Notes under the pieces: generated by a model | The model's input: only the letters and a program-made list of their open reading frames with translations | Told to the model about the DNA's origin: nothing | Databases searched by the model: none | Assembly (NCBI GenBank): GCA_964416195.1 | Contig: CAYQDB010000015.1 | Span: forward strand, 1-56,545 | Direction: 5' to 3' | DNA from: CAYQDB01 sp964416195 | Lineage (GTDB): Bacteria; Zixibacteria; MSB-5A5; GN15; FEB-12 | DNA: 56,545 nucleotides | Made by a program: the position numbers and the translations under genes | Shown: in pieces, positions 7,287 to 15,908 of the stretch | Position numbering within the stretch: the stretch's first letter is position 1 | Layout: each line of letters starts with the position of its first letter

Positions 7287-8456
7287 CTACTTGAAGTAAG
7301 ACTCCATTCTGTCAAACGCTTTGTGTATCTCCTTGTCAGACACACAAAATGACAGCCGTAGATGCGACTGTCCCGTGGGACCGAAAGCAATACCGGGTGT
7401 AGTTGACACTCTTGCCTCTCTCAAGAGCTTCTTGCAGAAGGCCGCCGAATCCCGGCCTTCATTCAATAGTATCTTGGGAAACATAAGATAAGAACCACCC
7501 GGCTTGTGGTACTCAAAGATTGAGTCAAGACGGTCAAGACGTTCACACATCACATTACGGGCGGAGAAGTAGTGATCCCTGAAATCCACCACACAATCCT
7601 GGGGACCTTCCAGGGCTGCAAGAGCGGCGTATTGCGATACAACCGGAGCACAAATGGCAAAGGGAATATGCGCTTTTGTTATTTGCGGAATCAGCTCCTC
7701 GTCGGCATGGAGATATCCGATGCGCCAACCGGTCATGGCGTAAGTCTTGGTAAACGTGTAGCAACTGACGACATTCTTCCTCATTTCAGGAATTGAGGCT
7801 ATGCTGAAATGCTTATGACCGTCAAAGACGAAGTACTCATAGGCTTCGTCGGTAATCACCGTTAGGTTGTTCTCTAAGGCAATCTCCGCCAGTTGCCGAA
7901 GCTGCTTCTCGTCAAAGACGGTACCGGTTGGGTTACTTGGGGAACAGTACATAATGGCCCGTGTTTTGCCGGTTATGGCCTTCTTAACACCATCGATGTC
8001 CCAAATAAATCCTTCTTCTTCGATAGAAGGAACAAGAACCGGTTTTCCCGATGCGATTACAACCTGACGAATGTGAGTCGAATATGTCGGGGAGGGCAGG
8101 ATAACTTCATCCCCGGGGTCTATCAAGGCCATAACGGCAGCCGACAACCCTTCAATAGCGCCAACCGTAACCAGTATCTGGGCAGGATTAGCGTTAATGT
8201 TGTTATCCCGTTTGAGTTTCCTGACGATCTCTTCCCGCAACTTCAGCAGCCCGGCATTCTCTGAATAGCCGCCAACCAAACCTTTCTTTATAGCCGCGAT
8301 GGCGCCATCCTTGATATGTTGCGGTGTATCTGATGTTGGCTTTGCCCAGGACAGGAAGGCCACATCATCGACTTCTTTCGAGAGCCTCGTCATCTCGTGG
8401 ATTGCAGATTTCGATATCTGTGCAACCCTGTCTGACACTCTTGTTCTATCTTTCAT
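7287..8456 (-). CDS. Pyridoxal-phosphate aminotransferase, class I/II (aspartate aminotransferase-like)
   Basis: A 389-aa fold-type I aminotransferase. The PLP-binding lysine lies in FTKTYAMTGWRIGYL (about residues 236-250). Other family marks are CSPSNPTGTVFDEKQL for substrate and cofactor binding, DEAYEYFVFDG and the C-terminal HLRLSFC with the carboxylate-binding Arg. The TKTYAMTGWRIGY form is typical of the aspartate or aromatic aminotransferase branch; the substrate cannot be fixed from sequence. GAGGT lies upstream of the ATG. It is last in a minus-strand run after the PrpD-family gene (gap 63 bp), so it may act on a product of the dehydratases upstream. Confidence 0.9.
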   Translation of the reverse strand: MKDRTRVSDRVAQISKSAIHEMTRLSKEVDDVAFLSWAKPTSDTPQHIKDGAIAAIKKGLVGGYSENAGLLKLREEIVRKLKRDNNINANPAQILVTVGAIEGLSAAVMALIDPGDEVILPSPTYSTHIRQVVIASGKPVLVPSIEEEGFIWDIDGVKKAITGKTRAIMYCSPSNPTGTVFDEKQLRQLAEIALENNLTVITDEAYEYFVFDGHKHFSIASIPEMRKNVVSCYTFTKTYAMTGWRIGYLHADEELIPQITKAHIPFAICAPVVSQYAALAALEGPQDCVVDFRDHYFSARNVMCERLDRLDSIFEYHKPGGSYLMFPKILLNEGRDSAAFCKKLLREARVSTTPGIAFGPTGQSHLRLSFCVSDKEIHKAFDRMESYFK

Positions 8457-8519
8457 TCCCTTACCTCACTAACTAATATTTACACTGGTTCCGCTCGTCC
8501 TGCCGTGAATAATCGTTGT

Positions 8520-9893
8520 CTAATGTTGGACAGCTATCCCATTCATAAACTCTCGCGCTGAGATCTTTTCACAGGCAAAAACCATCTCCTGGACTTCTTT
8601 CTGACGGGATTCAGACAACAGGTCATCAGACAGGGCGTTGAACTTGGCCGTGAGGTCGTCCATCGTCATCGGCTCACGCGGGTCGCCTTTCGGATATTCA
8701 AGGTACTCGGAGAACTCCTTACCGTCTTTCGTCTTCACGACTACTTTTGAAGGTTGTTTGGCCGGGAACATCTTTTCGAACTCTTCGGAGGCCTCGCCCT
8801 TGATCTTATCAATCACCTGCCAGATGCGTTCATCTTTGAGCTTTTCCTCGGAGAACGACTGCGTTGTTACTTGATGATCTACCAGTGCGGCCGCGACACA
8901 GTAGGGGAGCGAGTGATCGGCGGTTTCACGTGATTCCGGACGATACTTGTGTGGGTCAAACAGAATATCGCAGGCGCGGGCGATGGTTGTAATCGTCACT
9001 TGCTCAATTTGATCGTAGCTGATGTCGTTCTCACGAATGACCTTGAGTGTGGCCGTCAGGTGCGTGTGCGTGAGGGCTTCGGTGGGGAAGGCCTTCATGC
9101 TGCATTCGAGGATTTTGAACTTCTCACCAAGGTTGCCGGTCAGTTTGTCCTGCGCCCACTCCGGGCCGTAGACGTCCATTAAGCCCTCTTTCCCTTCGAA
9201 GACTGCCTCGGTGCCGGTGTAGCCTTTTTGAGCCATCAGCGCCGAAAAGACGCCACTCTGCACGGCCATCGGGTCGACGGTGTTTTTCATCATGGTCAGT
9301 TTTCCGGCGGTGGGGCAGCCAATGGTATGGTTGTGTGAGCCATTGATACCGATAGCGTTGACCATCTGGTCAACTGACAGACCCAGCAGCTTTCCGGCCA
9401 CGATCGGCGAGACGAATTGCGTGAGTGTGGCATGGTGCCACTTGCGCTCGCGAACTCCAGGCACGGCAAACTCGCACAGCCGCTGCTCAAACTCATAAGC
9501 GAGTACAATGGCGACAATAACCTCTTTCATCGAAGCATCCACCATCTCGCCGACAGCTAGCGCCGCCGGAATAAGATCAGACGGGTGTGATGGGTCTTCC
9601 TTCCAGTAAATGTCATTGAAATCCAGCGCGCGGATCATTAGAGAATTAACCAGCGCGGCATTGACAGCGGGCATCTTGTCCCCGAAGGCAAGAAGCGTGG
9701 CTTCTTCTTTTCCGCCCATCTCCTTGTAAATGTCACGAAGGATATTGACATCCTTGGTGTGATAGCCGCCATAGGCACAGCCGACTGAGTCGTACAGAAA
9801 GCGCTTGACTTCGTTAACGACATTGTCCGGCAGGTCCTTGTATTTTAGACCTACGGCAAATTCAGCGATTTGGCGTGAGATTGTTTTGTCCAT
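8520..9893 (-). CDS. MmgE/PrpD family protein (2-methylcitrate dehydratase-like)
   Basis: A 457-aa member of the MmgE/PrpD family, whose characterised members dehydrate 2-methylcitrate or isomerise related tricarboxylic acids (cis-aconitate decarboxylase is a relative). The N-terminal helical core includes VKRFLYDSVGCAYGGY and ALDFNDIYW; the middle carries GINGSHNHTIG and the C-terminal lid MKAFPTEALTHTH. The frame is open to a TTG at 9902; the ATG at 9893 is preferred, though neither has a good ribosome-binding site. The aconitase-superfamily gene two positions upstream is a natural partner. No methylcitrate synthase or methylisocitrate lyase is visible, so a methylcitrate cycle is not demonstrated. 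Confidence 0.85.
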   Translation of the reverse strand: MDKTISRQIAEFAVGLKYKDLPDNVVNEVKRFLYDSVGCAYGGYHTKDVNILRDIYKEMGGKEEATLLAFGDKMPAVNAALVNSLMIRALDFNDIYWKEDPSHPSDLIPAALAVGEMVDASMKEVIVAIVLAYEFEQRLCEFAVPGVRERKWHHATLTQFVSPIVAGKLLGLSVDQMVNAIGINGSHNHTIGCPTAGKLTMMKNTVDPMAVQSGVFSALMAQKGYTGTEAVFEGKEGLMDVYGPEWAQDKLTGNLGEKFKILECSMKAFPTEALTHTHLTATLKVIRENDISYDQIEQVTITTIARACDILFDPHKYRPESRETADHSLPYCVAAALVDHQVTTQSFSEEKLKDERIWQVIDKIKGEASEEFEKMFPAKQPSKVVVKTKDGKEFSEYLEYPKGDPREPMTMDDLTAKFNALSDDLLSESRQKEVQEMVFACEKISAREFMNGIAVQH

Positions 9894-9952
9894 AGTTGGC
9901 AATCTTCTGTTTGAAGGTTCGAAAAATGGGTTCCAGCAAGACCCAATAACAA

Positions 9953-10864
9953 CTACAGCTCATTCTTTCTTCGCTCTTTGTGGGTCTCAAACAAAAATAC
10001 AGCTAATGTAGTAGCGGCACCCACGGCCAGGCGCGCATGACGAGCTTCAAGACCGCGAGCGCTTGCAGTCTTTCCATGCCCAGAACCATAGGGATTTCGC
10101 AGCTCTGCCAACTTGTTTGAGACGGTACCCAGGTTGCTAAGAAGTATACGAATAGTCTCTGCGGCTTTGGCGCTCTCTGGGATATTGTCAGGAGCAAGTC
10201 GCAGCTCCTTCAGGGTCAGCCGAACTAGTTGAGGAAAATCTAAGTCATGTTCAGGGAGACATTCTCGTTCTTCAAGGATTGATTTGCAGGTGGTCTCGAC
10301 AAACTCTTTGGCGGTTCCAATTGCCAGTTCGGGATCATCATCAACGGACGCGCGCAGTCGAGTGATTTGCTGCCCAATGTAGGAAGCATCCAGCTCCTTC
10401 GCCACTTTTCCGGCTTCTTCCAAATGGCCTTGCTCACCTTTCAGGATTGGCCTTGCCGCGTAGATCGCTATCCCGGAAATTTGAGTTTCTTCCGCGATCT
10501 CCCAGCCGTCATTTCTCAGACGTCTGTTAAAGATGTCGAGAAATCGATTCACCTCCTCCTGCTCCGGTCGTACTAAAGGGTGCACCATCTCTGAAAGGAA
10601 GCGGAGGAATATCTCTTCAGCCCCCTGAAGAAGATCGAAGCGGGGATCTGACCATACCCAGTCCTCGTCCCAATCGTAGTTCCTCACCCGGTGTTGCCAG
10701 ATATCGCCCTCCGCATTTTCAAACCGAGGATCCCCGGACTGCAATTCTTGGAGATTGTAGAGGCGTTTGAGGAATTCGATTTCACCCAATCGGCCCGACC
10801 ACGGGATGGCTAGGAGTCTAACCTCGTCAACAATATTTCGGCGTGTCACATCAGATATTGCCAT
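9953..10864 (-). CDS. AbiJ-like protein with abortive-infection C-terminal domain
   Basis: A 303-aa cytoplasmic protein. The C-terminal 90 residues have the pattern LRNPYGSGHGK...RHARLAVGAATTLAVFL, typical of the Abi_C domain found at the end of many phage-exclusion proteins. The N-terminal half (WVWSDPRFDLLQG, HPLVR, FNRRLRNDGWE) resembles AbiJ N-terminal domains. The family is linked to abortive infection, but the molecular activity of this architecture is not established. The ATG at 10864 is preferred to the TTG at 10879. The gene lies between the aconitase-like and PrpD-like genes on the same strand with gaps of only 27 and 59 bp, an odd place for a defence gene, and no partner defence gene is adjacent. 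Confidence 0.75.
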   Translation of the reverse strand: MAISDVTRRNIVDEVRLLAIPWSGRLGEIEFLKRLYNLQELQSGDPRFENAEGDIWQHRVRNYDWDEDWVWSDPRFDLLQGAEEIFLRFLSEMVHPLVRPEQEEVNRFLDIFNRRLRNDGWEIAEETQISGIAIYAARPILKGEQGHLEEAGKVAKELDASYIGQQITRLRASVDDDPELAIGTAKEFVETTCKSILEERECLPEHDLDFPQLVRLTLKELRLAPDNIPESAKAAETIRILLSNLGTVSNKLAELRNPYGSGHGKTASARGLEARHARLAVGAATTLAVFLFETHKERRKNEL

Positions 10865-10891
10865 AGATACGTAGACCAAACTACAGCAGGG

Positions 10892-12880
10892 TTAGAGTTT
10901 TCCCTGCACCCACTTCTCCAACCCATCGACCACGATCAACTCCTGCGCCGCCGCTCCCACCAGGCTGATACGATACTCCTTGCCTTCAACAGTCAGCGTC
11001 GCTCTCGCGAAGTTAATAGTGGCTTGCCACCCGGTTGCGATAGTCAGTTTGTCGGTGCCGAATCTCTTTTTCAGGTCACGAACCAGCTTTGGTGCTTCGA
11101 TAGCCAGGAAGCCGTTGTTCAAGGCATTGCGCTTGTAAGTCTCGCTGAACGATCCGGCCAAAACGAGGCGAATCCCGCGATACTTGAGTGCTGTGGCTGC
11201 CTGTTCGCGGGAGCTGCCCGTGCCGAAGTTGAATCCACCTATTAAGACGTCGCCTTTTTTGACCAGCTTGCCGAATTCGGGATCGTAGTTCTCCATCACA
11301 ACTCCGGCTTGCTGTTCAGGTGTGAAGTCGTCAATGTAAGTGTATTTACCGGGATAGATACCATCGGTATTCAGATTATCCTGATGACAGAAGATAAGGT
11401 CACCAGTGATTTCTTTGGGAAAGCCATCAATAATGGTTATCGCTCCGGTGTCGACGCCAGGCTTTTTGTTGACCTTAGTTTCACTCACTATGTCCATCGT
11501 CTCTATGTCATCCGGGCCGGTGATATATCCCGCGATGGCTGATGCAGCTACTACCGCCGGTGAAGCCAGGTAGGCTTCGGCGTTGCGCGAACCCATGCGT
11601 CCTTTGAAGTTACGATTGGTGGCCGAGATACCGACGTCGCCATCCTGTAGCAGCCCCCTTCCAAGGCCAATGCATGGACCACATCCGGGTGGTAATGGGA
11701 TTGCACCTGCTTCCAGAAGCATCTGCCAATCGCCTTGGCGTTCACTTTCAGCTTGAACTTCACTCGATGCGGCGGCAATGTAGAAATCCACACCCTTAGC
11801 GACTTTTTTGCCGCGTACAACTTGCGCTGCTGCCGCCAGATCTTCAACCCGGCTATTGACACAGGAGACCAGATAGGCTTTGTGTATCCTGACCTTCCGC
11901 TTTCGCATTTCCGCTACTGACGTCATAACCTTGACATGGTCAGGGCCGGAGACATGCGGGCTGACGGAGCCAAGATCGAGAACAAGTTCCTTAGCATAAA
12001 AGGCATTGTCGTCCGGTCGCAGGATGTTTTCCTCAAGCTGCTTCAGGCGATTGGTGTTCATTCGGGGATGCTGACCATTGCCATCTTTGTCTGACGGCAC
12101 CCCGGCCAGGCCTCGTTTTTCAACTAATGAGATACACTCTTTTAGCCAGTTGATTGTTACTTGATCAGTTGGGAAAATGCCAACCAGTGCGCCCCATTCA
12201 GTGGTCATATTGGCGATTGCTAATCTATCATCAATGCTAAGAGAAGCAACGCCGCTGCCAACGAATTCAACGGCATGATTTAGAACTTCGTCGTGGTTAA
12301 AGAAACCGCAGAGAGTTATAATAATATCCTTGCCGGTTACGCCCGGTCTGAGCCTGCCGTGTAGTTCCACCCTGGCTACCGGCGGTACCTGCCACCAGGT
12401 GCGTCCGGTCGCCCATATAGCCGCTGCATCGGTCCGCACTATGGGTGTGCCCAAGCATCCCAGGCCGCCGTACATATTAGAGTGGCTGTCGGAAGCTACC
12501 ACCATCGTTTCCGGCCAGGCGTAGCCTTCCTCGCACATGATCTGATGCCCGATACCCCGACCGGCCGGATAAAAGTCAACACCCATCTCACCGGCAAAGG
12601 CTTCGATTTTGGCATACTTAGTAAGATTCGCTTCGCTGGTATCCTGGACATTGTGGTCGAGGGCAAACACCGGTTGACGAGGATTGGTGATTCTAGTGGC
12701 ACCGATGCTTTTGAACTTGGGGATAACCGCACCGGTGTTATCGTGGGTCATCACATGGGCGGGGCGAATAGATAAATAATCGCCGCTGGACACAATGTGT
12801 CCTTTTTCAAGTCCAACTGCGTACTTTTGGGCGATTTTCTCAACTAAGTTCTGGTTGTGAGAGCCGAATTTATCTGCCAT
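10892..12880 (-). CDS. Aconitase-superfamily hydratase, homoaconitase (Lys4)-like
   Basis: A 662-aa single-chain [4Fe-4S] dehydratase. Sequence marks: KYAVGL and MTHDN near the N-terminus, DHNVQDTSEANL, the highly conserved FYPAGRGIGHQIM and VVASDSHSNMYGG, cluster cysteines in VSCVNSRV and PPGCGPCIGLG, and the swivelling C-terminal domain with GGFNFGTGSSREQAA. The FYPAGRGIGHQIM...WATGRTWWQVPPVARVE pattern resembles fungal homoaconitase Lys4 more than AcnA or AcnB, so the substrate could be homoaconitate, aconitate or a related tricarboxylate. An ATG at 12880 with AAGGGA about 10 nt upstream is preferred over a TTG at 12952. Neighbours are an HD protein upstream and Abi, PrpD and aminotransferase genes downstream. 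No homocitrate synthase is visible. Confidence 0.88.
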   Translation of the reverse strand: MADKFGSHNQNLVEKIAQKYAVGLEKGHIVSSGDYLSIRPAHVMTHDNTGAVIPKFKSIGATRITNPRQPVFALDHNVQDTSEANLTKYAKIEAFAGEMGVDFYPAGRGIGHQIMCEEGYAWPETMVVASDSHSNMYGGLGCLGTPIVRTDAAAIWATGRTWWQVPPVARVELHGRLRPGVTGKDIIITLCGFFNHDEVLNHAVEFVGSGVASLSIDDRLAIANMTTEWGALVGIFPTDQVTINWLKECISLVEKRGLAGVPSDKDGNGQHPRMNTNRLKQLEENILRPDDNAFYAKELVLDLGSVSPHVSGPDHVKVMTSVAEMRKRKVRIHKAYLVSCVNSRVEDLAAAAQVVRGKKVAKGVDFYIAAASSEVQAESERQGDWQMLLEAGAIPLPPGCGPCIGLGRGLLQDGDVGISATNRNFKGRMGSRNAEAYLASPAVVAASAIAGYITGPDDIETMDIVSETKVNKKPGVDTGAITIIDGFPKEITGDLIFCHQDNLNTDGIYPGKYTYIDDFTPEQQAGVVMENYDPEFGKLVKKGDVLIGGFNFGTGSSREQAATALKYRGIRLVLAGSFSETYKRNALNNGFLAIEAPKLVRDLKKRFGTDKLTIATGWQATINFARATLTVEGKEYRISLVGAAAQELIVVDGLEKWVQGKL

Positions 12881-12917
12881 GAATACAATCCCTTTTGCGA
12901 TTGTTACACTCGTGGGC

Positions 12918-12937
12918 GGCAGATGTCCACATCTGCC
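12918..12937. repeat. Perfect palindrome in the aconitase-like gene leader
   Basis: GGCAGATGT (12918-12926) and ACATCTGCC (12929-12937) form a perfect 9-bp inverted repeat around CC, in the 78-bp gap between the HD gene and the aconitase-like gene. It may be an operator, an intercistronic hairpin or one copy of a dispersed repeat. Confidence 0.7.
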
Positions 12938-12958
12938 CCAAGCACAAGACAAAAGACA

Positions 12959-13498
12959 CTACGCATCCTTGACCAGCTCGAAATCAATAAAATCGCAGTG
13001 GTGGAAGATGATGCTCTCCGGCAAGCGCTTTTCGCCGGTGCCTTCCTTGGAGTGGGTAGCGATGATGTGCATCACTTCCGACGGCAGGTCATGTTTGAAA
13101 GCCAGCCCGACGCCGCTGAAGGGGTGGCGGATGTGTTTGCCGTAGTCGGATTTCACAGGTTTGCCCTTCACAATTTCAAACTCTAATAGCTTGCCGACAT
13201 CGGCCAAAAGCGCTCCGGCAATAAGATAATCACGGTTCACTGTTGTTTTGTTTCCACCGTGGACTTCGGAGAGAACGTCATCAGCCGCCATACACATCCG
13301 GCAGACCGCCCGCACATGGTCGATAAACGGTATCGTCACGTTATCCGCTAGCAGGGTAAAGGGAATATCTCGCAACAGCTCTTCGGTCCACCCACGAAAC
13401 CCAATAGCTTCCTCCCAGCAGGCGGTGACCTTGTTCCTCAGCTCGACATCCCTAATCTCTTCTACTTCCGGCAGGAGTTTTACAATCAGTTCCTTCAT
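12959..13498 (-). CDS. HD-domain protein
   Basis: A 179-aa protein with HD phosphohydrolase-like features: IDHVRAVCRMC (first His), GALLADVGKLLEFE (in place of a canonical HD pair), and HPFSGVGLAFKHDLPSEVMHIIATHSKEG with later histidines. The canonical HD dyad is seen only loosely (ADVGK where HDxGK is usual), so catalytic competence is uncertain. GAGGTGG sits 5 nt before the ATG at 13498, which is preferred to a GTG at 13504. It is first in the run that continues with the aconitase-like and PrpD-like genes, suggesting a linked but unknown role. Confidence 0.7.
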   Translation of the reverse strand: MKELIVKLLPEVEEIRDVELRNKVTACWEEAIGFRGWTEELLRDIPFTLLADNVTIPFIDHVRAVCRMCMAADDVLSEVHGGNKTTVNRDYLIAGALLADVGKLLEFEIVKGKPVKSDYGKHIRHPFSGVGLAFKHDLPSEVMHIIATHSKEGTGEKRLPESIIFHHCDFIDFELVKDA

Positions 13499-13543
13499 TG
13501 CCACCTCGTCTACGGTTTTTTCTACTTAAGTGAACGGGATGAC

Positions 13544-13549
13544 ATTATA
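13544..13549 (-). promoter_or_regulatory. Possible -10 element (TATAAT) for the HD/aconitase-like run
   Basis: A perfect TATAAT on the minus strand about 45 bp before the HD-gene ATG. No convincing -35 hexamer lies 16-18 bp upstream. A start near 13537 would leave a leader of about 38 nt containing the GAGGTGG site. Confidence 0.4.
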
Positions 13550-13656
13550 ACACGGTTTCTCAGCAGAGCCTAAGATTTTTTGAACGACATTGTGGCTTGA
13601 ACTTGACAGAGCACGTCCTTGGTCTGTGTCACCCATAAACAGCCGATAGTGAGAGC

Positions 13657-14847
13657 TTATGGCTCCGCTGATTCAGAGTCGGCAGTGTCAGGAAAAACCG
13701 GCAGCGAACTATCCTCAAGGAAGTACTCCTCGCCAGGGTACAGGCTGTCATACATGTCAAGCAGGAGCATCGGCTGGATCACTACTGACTCCAGCAGATC
13801 GTCACGAAGGATTTGCAGGATGGCTCCCTCGTGCTCGAGACCTTCCAGGATCAGTTGCACCAGTTCCCTGTGAGTTCGCACACCCTGACTGTTGACAGAG
13901 CGGATTCCATCACCGACTTTCAAGCCGCAGGCATATGCCAGCCGATAGATATCGATTGTGTCAACGACAAGGTGGTTAGTCTCGTCGACCTTCACGGAAA
14001 AACCGAGCTGTCCTTTCAGGGGGAGACCTTCGATAAAGACCCTGCCTTTGGCCCAGGCAGTTTTTTGGGGCGTTCGTGGCGGGCGAGTGACTGAAACCAA
14101 CCGTGACCCATACGGCTCCCCAGCGATCCAGTCGGCCAGCGTATGATCCGGAGTAAGCACCCACTTATTCAGAAGATATGTCTCGAATATCTGACGTCCG
14201 GGAGTGTGCGCTACCCAGAAGGCCGAACGGTAAGCATCGTAGGTAGAATCAAGGCCGATGATATTCTGGGAGGTGGCAATTGCCAGCAGCATGGCGAGGT
14301 TGTCACGTCGGTAGGGCCCGGGTCTCATGAGGGGATGGTCGGCGATCCTCAGGTAAATCGAGTTCTCAGGTTGGACGGTCTGAGCCAGCATTCGTTTGGA
14401 AAGTTGGAATACGATATTCAGTACCATGTGACTACCTGAGGGTGCTGCTTCTATCAGGGAACTGTTTTTGAGACCACCAGTTGGGATAATGAGCGGATCC
14501 GCAGCACCCAGGGTCGGAAAATACCTTACCAGATAGATATTAAACTCGCTTTCGTACCATTCGATGCCGGAGAGCTCCGTAAGAATATGAAGGATAGTGT
14601 CCCCCTTCTCCGACCAGAAGGCGACAAGCTGGCTGTCGTTTCGGGCTACCCATCGTATGTCACGAGCAGCGGAGTGGGTATTGTAAAACTCTGGGTATAG
14701 ACTTGCCTGAAGCGAAACGGAGCGATCGTTGATGCCGACATCAGGGATAGTATGCGTGTAGGTAAAAATGGAGTAATAGGCATCCTGGGCAACTGCCGCG
14801 GGCATGCAACAGATCGCTGCTATGAGAAACAGGCCGACCTTCTTCAT
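13657..14847 (-). CDS. Secreted PDZ-domain protein, unknown function
   Basis: A 396-aa exported protein. From the ATG at 14847 it begins MKKVGLFLIAAICCMPAAVAQ, a Sec signal peptide with a probable cleavage after AVA. The C-terminal part (about residues 275-370) is PDZ-like: GQLGFSVKVDE, then AYACGLKVGDGIRSVNSQ and LILEGLEHEGAILQILRDD. No protease triad is apparent in the central region, which has no recognisable domain. The frame is open to a TTG at 14883, but the signal peptide fits the ATG. The ribosome-binding site is weak. It ends in an acidic tail. It could be a peptide-binding or peptidase-like periplasmic factor. Confidence 0.75.
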   Translation of the reverse strand: MKKVGLFLIAAICCMPAAVAQDAYYSIFTYTHTIPDVGINDRSVSLQASLYPEFYNTHSAARDIRWVARNDSQLVAFWSEKGDTILHILTELSGIEWYESEFNIYLVRYFPTLGAADPLIIPTGGLKNSSLIEAAPSGSHMVLNIVFQLSKRMLAQTVQPENSIYLRIADHPLMRPGPYRRDNLAMLLAIATSQNIIGLDSTYDAYRSAFWVAHTPGRQIFETYLLNKWVLTPDHTLADWIAGEPYGSRLVSVTRPPRTPQKTAWAKGRVFIEGLPLKGQLGFSVKVDETNHLVVDTIDIYRLAYACGLKVGDGIRSVNSQGVRTHRELVQLILEGLEHEGAILQILRDDLLESVVIQPMLLLDMYDSLYPGEEYFLEDSSLPVFPDTADSESAEP

Positions 14848-14990
14848 GGACGGAAAGAAACACACCCCTCTGTTAGAATGCAAGGCAAAATGCTGTTTTG
14901 CGGCTTCTATCGTCTTGCTTTGCCTGTCATAATTGTTTATTCAATCTGACAGATAGAGAAATGTGGATCAATACGACAGTTGGAGGCTGA

Positions 14991-15401
14991 GTGAAGACAG
15001 ACAATTCTCGGGTTATGGCGCTGCTTTTAGCGATTCTGTTGGCGCTCTTTCTGTGTTCCTGCGATTCCAGAACTGAGAATGAGAGCGAGCTGAGTCAAAG
15101 TAAGGCTGGTGATTCGGCGGTCATTTCGGTTCCGTCGGACAGTATGGTAATCGAACTGGCCGGTGCCGATTCACAGACTGTGTTTGAACTGTTGAGGAAC
15201 AGTCATCGGGTAGAATACAAATCCTCTGCGATGGGCGTATTCGTTACGGCTATTGACTCGATAGAAAACAGCAGTGGCGCCTACTGGTTGTATTCGGTCA
15301 ACGATAGCATGCCGCAGGTTGCCTGTGATAAGTACGTCACCAAAAGCGGGGACGTGGTGAAGTGGCGTTTTCGAAAGACGAGCAGGGTGTTGAAAAACTG
15401 A
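14991..15401 (+). CDS. DUF4430-containing lipoprotein
   Basis: A 136-aa lipoprotein. The N-terminus has a hydrophobic segment ending in LFLCSCDS, a lipobox with Cys at residue 22 or 24. The rest is a single DUF4430 (transcobalamin C-terminal-like) domain with the family pattern YWLYSVNDSMPQ...YVTKSGDVVKWRF. Such domains occur in surface-anchored proteins, and their ligand is usually unknown. A GTG start at 14991 is supported by GGAGG 5 nt upstream. The last six codons and the stop lie inside the inverted terminus of a palindromic element (15388-15523), so the native C-terminus may have been replaced. Confidence 0.78.
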   Translation: MKTDNSRVMALLLAILLALFLCSCDSRTENESELSQSKAGDSAVISVPSDSMVIELAGADSQTVFELLRNSHRVEYKSSAMGVFVTAIDSIENSSGAYWLYSVNDSMPQVACDKYVTKSGDVVKWRFRKTSRVLKN

Positions 15402-15523
15402 AGTTCCTGCCATCATGAGCGAAGCATGGCAATCTCCCTCCTGTACGAATCAACGAGTTAGAGATTGCCACGGCGTGCGCCCATGCGGACACCTCGCAAT
15501 AACGTTCCTGGCCTTTTTCAACA
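15388..15523. repeat. Palindromic MITE-like element, copy 1
   Basis: A 136-bp element bounded by TGTTGAAAAA (15388-15397) and TTTTTCAACA (15514-15523), perfect 10-bp inverted ends. The interior is an imperfect palindrome with GGCAATCTC and GAGATTGCC arms. Copy 2 lies at 28243-28382. The element has no coding capacity, and both copies sit between convergent genes. Here it overlaps the end of the DUF4430 gene and abuts the end of the region homologous between the two HIT copies. Confidence 0.8.
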
Positions 15524-15572
15524 GCCTGCCAGAGGTATTGGTCGGGTAGAGACAGGCCTGTTGCCGACAACA

Positions 15573-15902
15573 TCAGTTCATAAACCTCAGTTTTTCCGCT
15601 CCCCTGTCGGACATAAAGTGGTAGTGAATATGGTCGATCTCCTGGCCGTAGCCGTTGTTGATAATCACTCGGAAATGGTCGGTGATGCCCAGCTTTTCCG
15701 CGATCATTTTGGCGTATCCGTTTAGCATATTGAGCGTTTCCGGTGGAGTTTCATAGAAGTTTTTCGTCACGACTTTTGGGATTATCAGCAAGTGCACAGG
15801 AGCCCGGGGGTAATGATCGGAGATAACGATTACTTGGTCGTCCTCAAAGAATATCTTGGCCGGTAATTCCCGGTTTATGATGCGTTCGAAGACAGTCGGC
15901 AT
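15573..15902 (-). CDS. HIT-family nucleotide hydrolase (Hint-like)
   Basis: A 109-aa histidine triad protein from the ATG at 15902 (MPTVFERII). The triad is in EIDHIHYHFMS, matching H-x-H-x-H. Hint-type enzymes hydrolyse purine nucleoside phosphoramidates and related adenylates in the cytosol. The C-terminus is short (ends RFMN), lacking the usual longer tail. A partial second copy, highly similar at the DNA level, is fused to a HAD fragment at 19164-19445; that similarity continues past this gene's stop codon. A TTG at 15926 is an alternative start, but the ATG at 15902 coincides with the predicted transcription start. It follows a small membrane-protein gene on the same strand. Confidence 0.88.
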   Translation of the reverse strand: MPTVFERIINRELPAKIFFEDDQVIVISDHYPRAPVHLLIIPKVVTKNFYETPPETLNMLNGYAKMIAEKLGITDHFRVIINNGYGQEIDHIHYHFMSDRGAEKLRFMN

Positions 15903-15908
15903 GCGATA

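Noticed and set aside
8520..12880. Methylcitrate cycle operon (prpBCD-acn)
   Set aside because: No methylcitrate synthase or methylisocitrate lyase is present, and the aconitase is of the homoaconitase-like type.
13657..14847. HtrA/DegP-type protease
   Set aside because: A PDZ-like domain is present, but no trypsin-like His-Asp-Ser triad is visible upstream of it.
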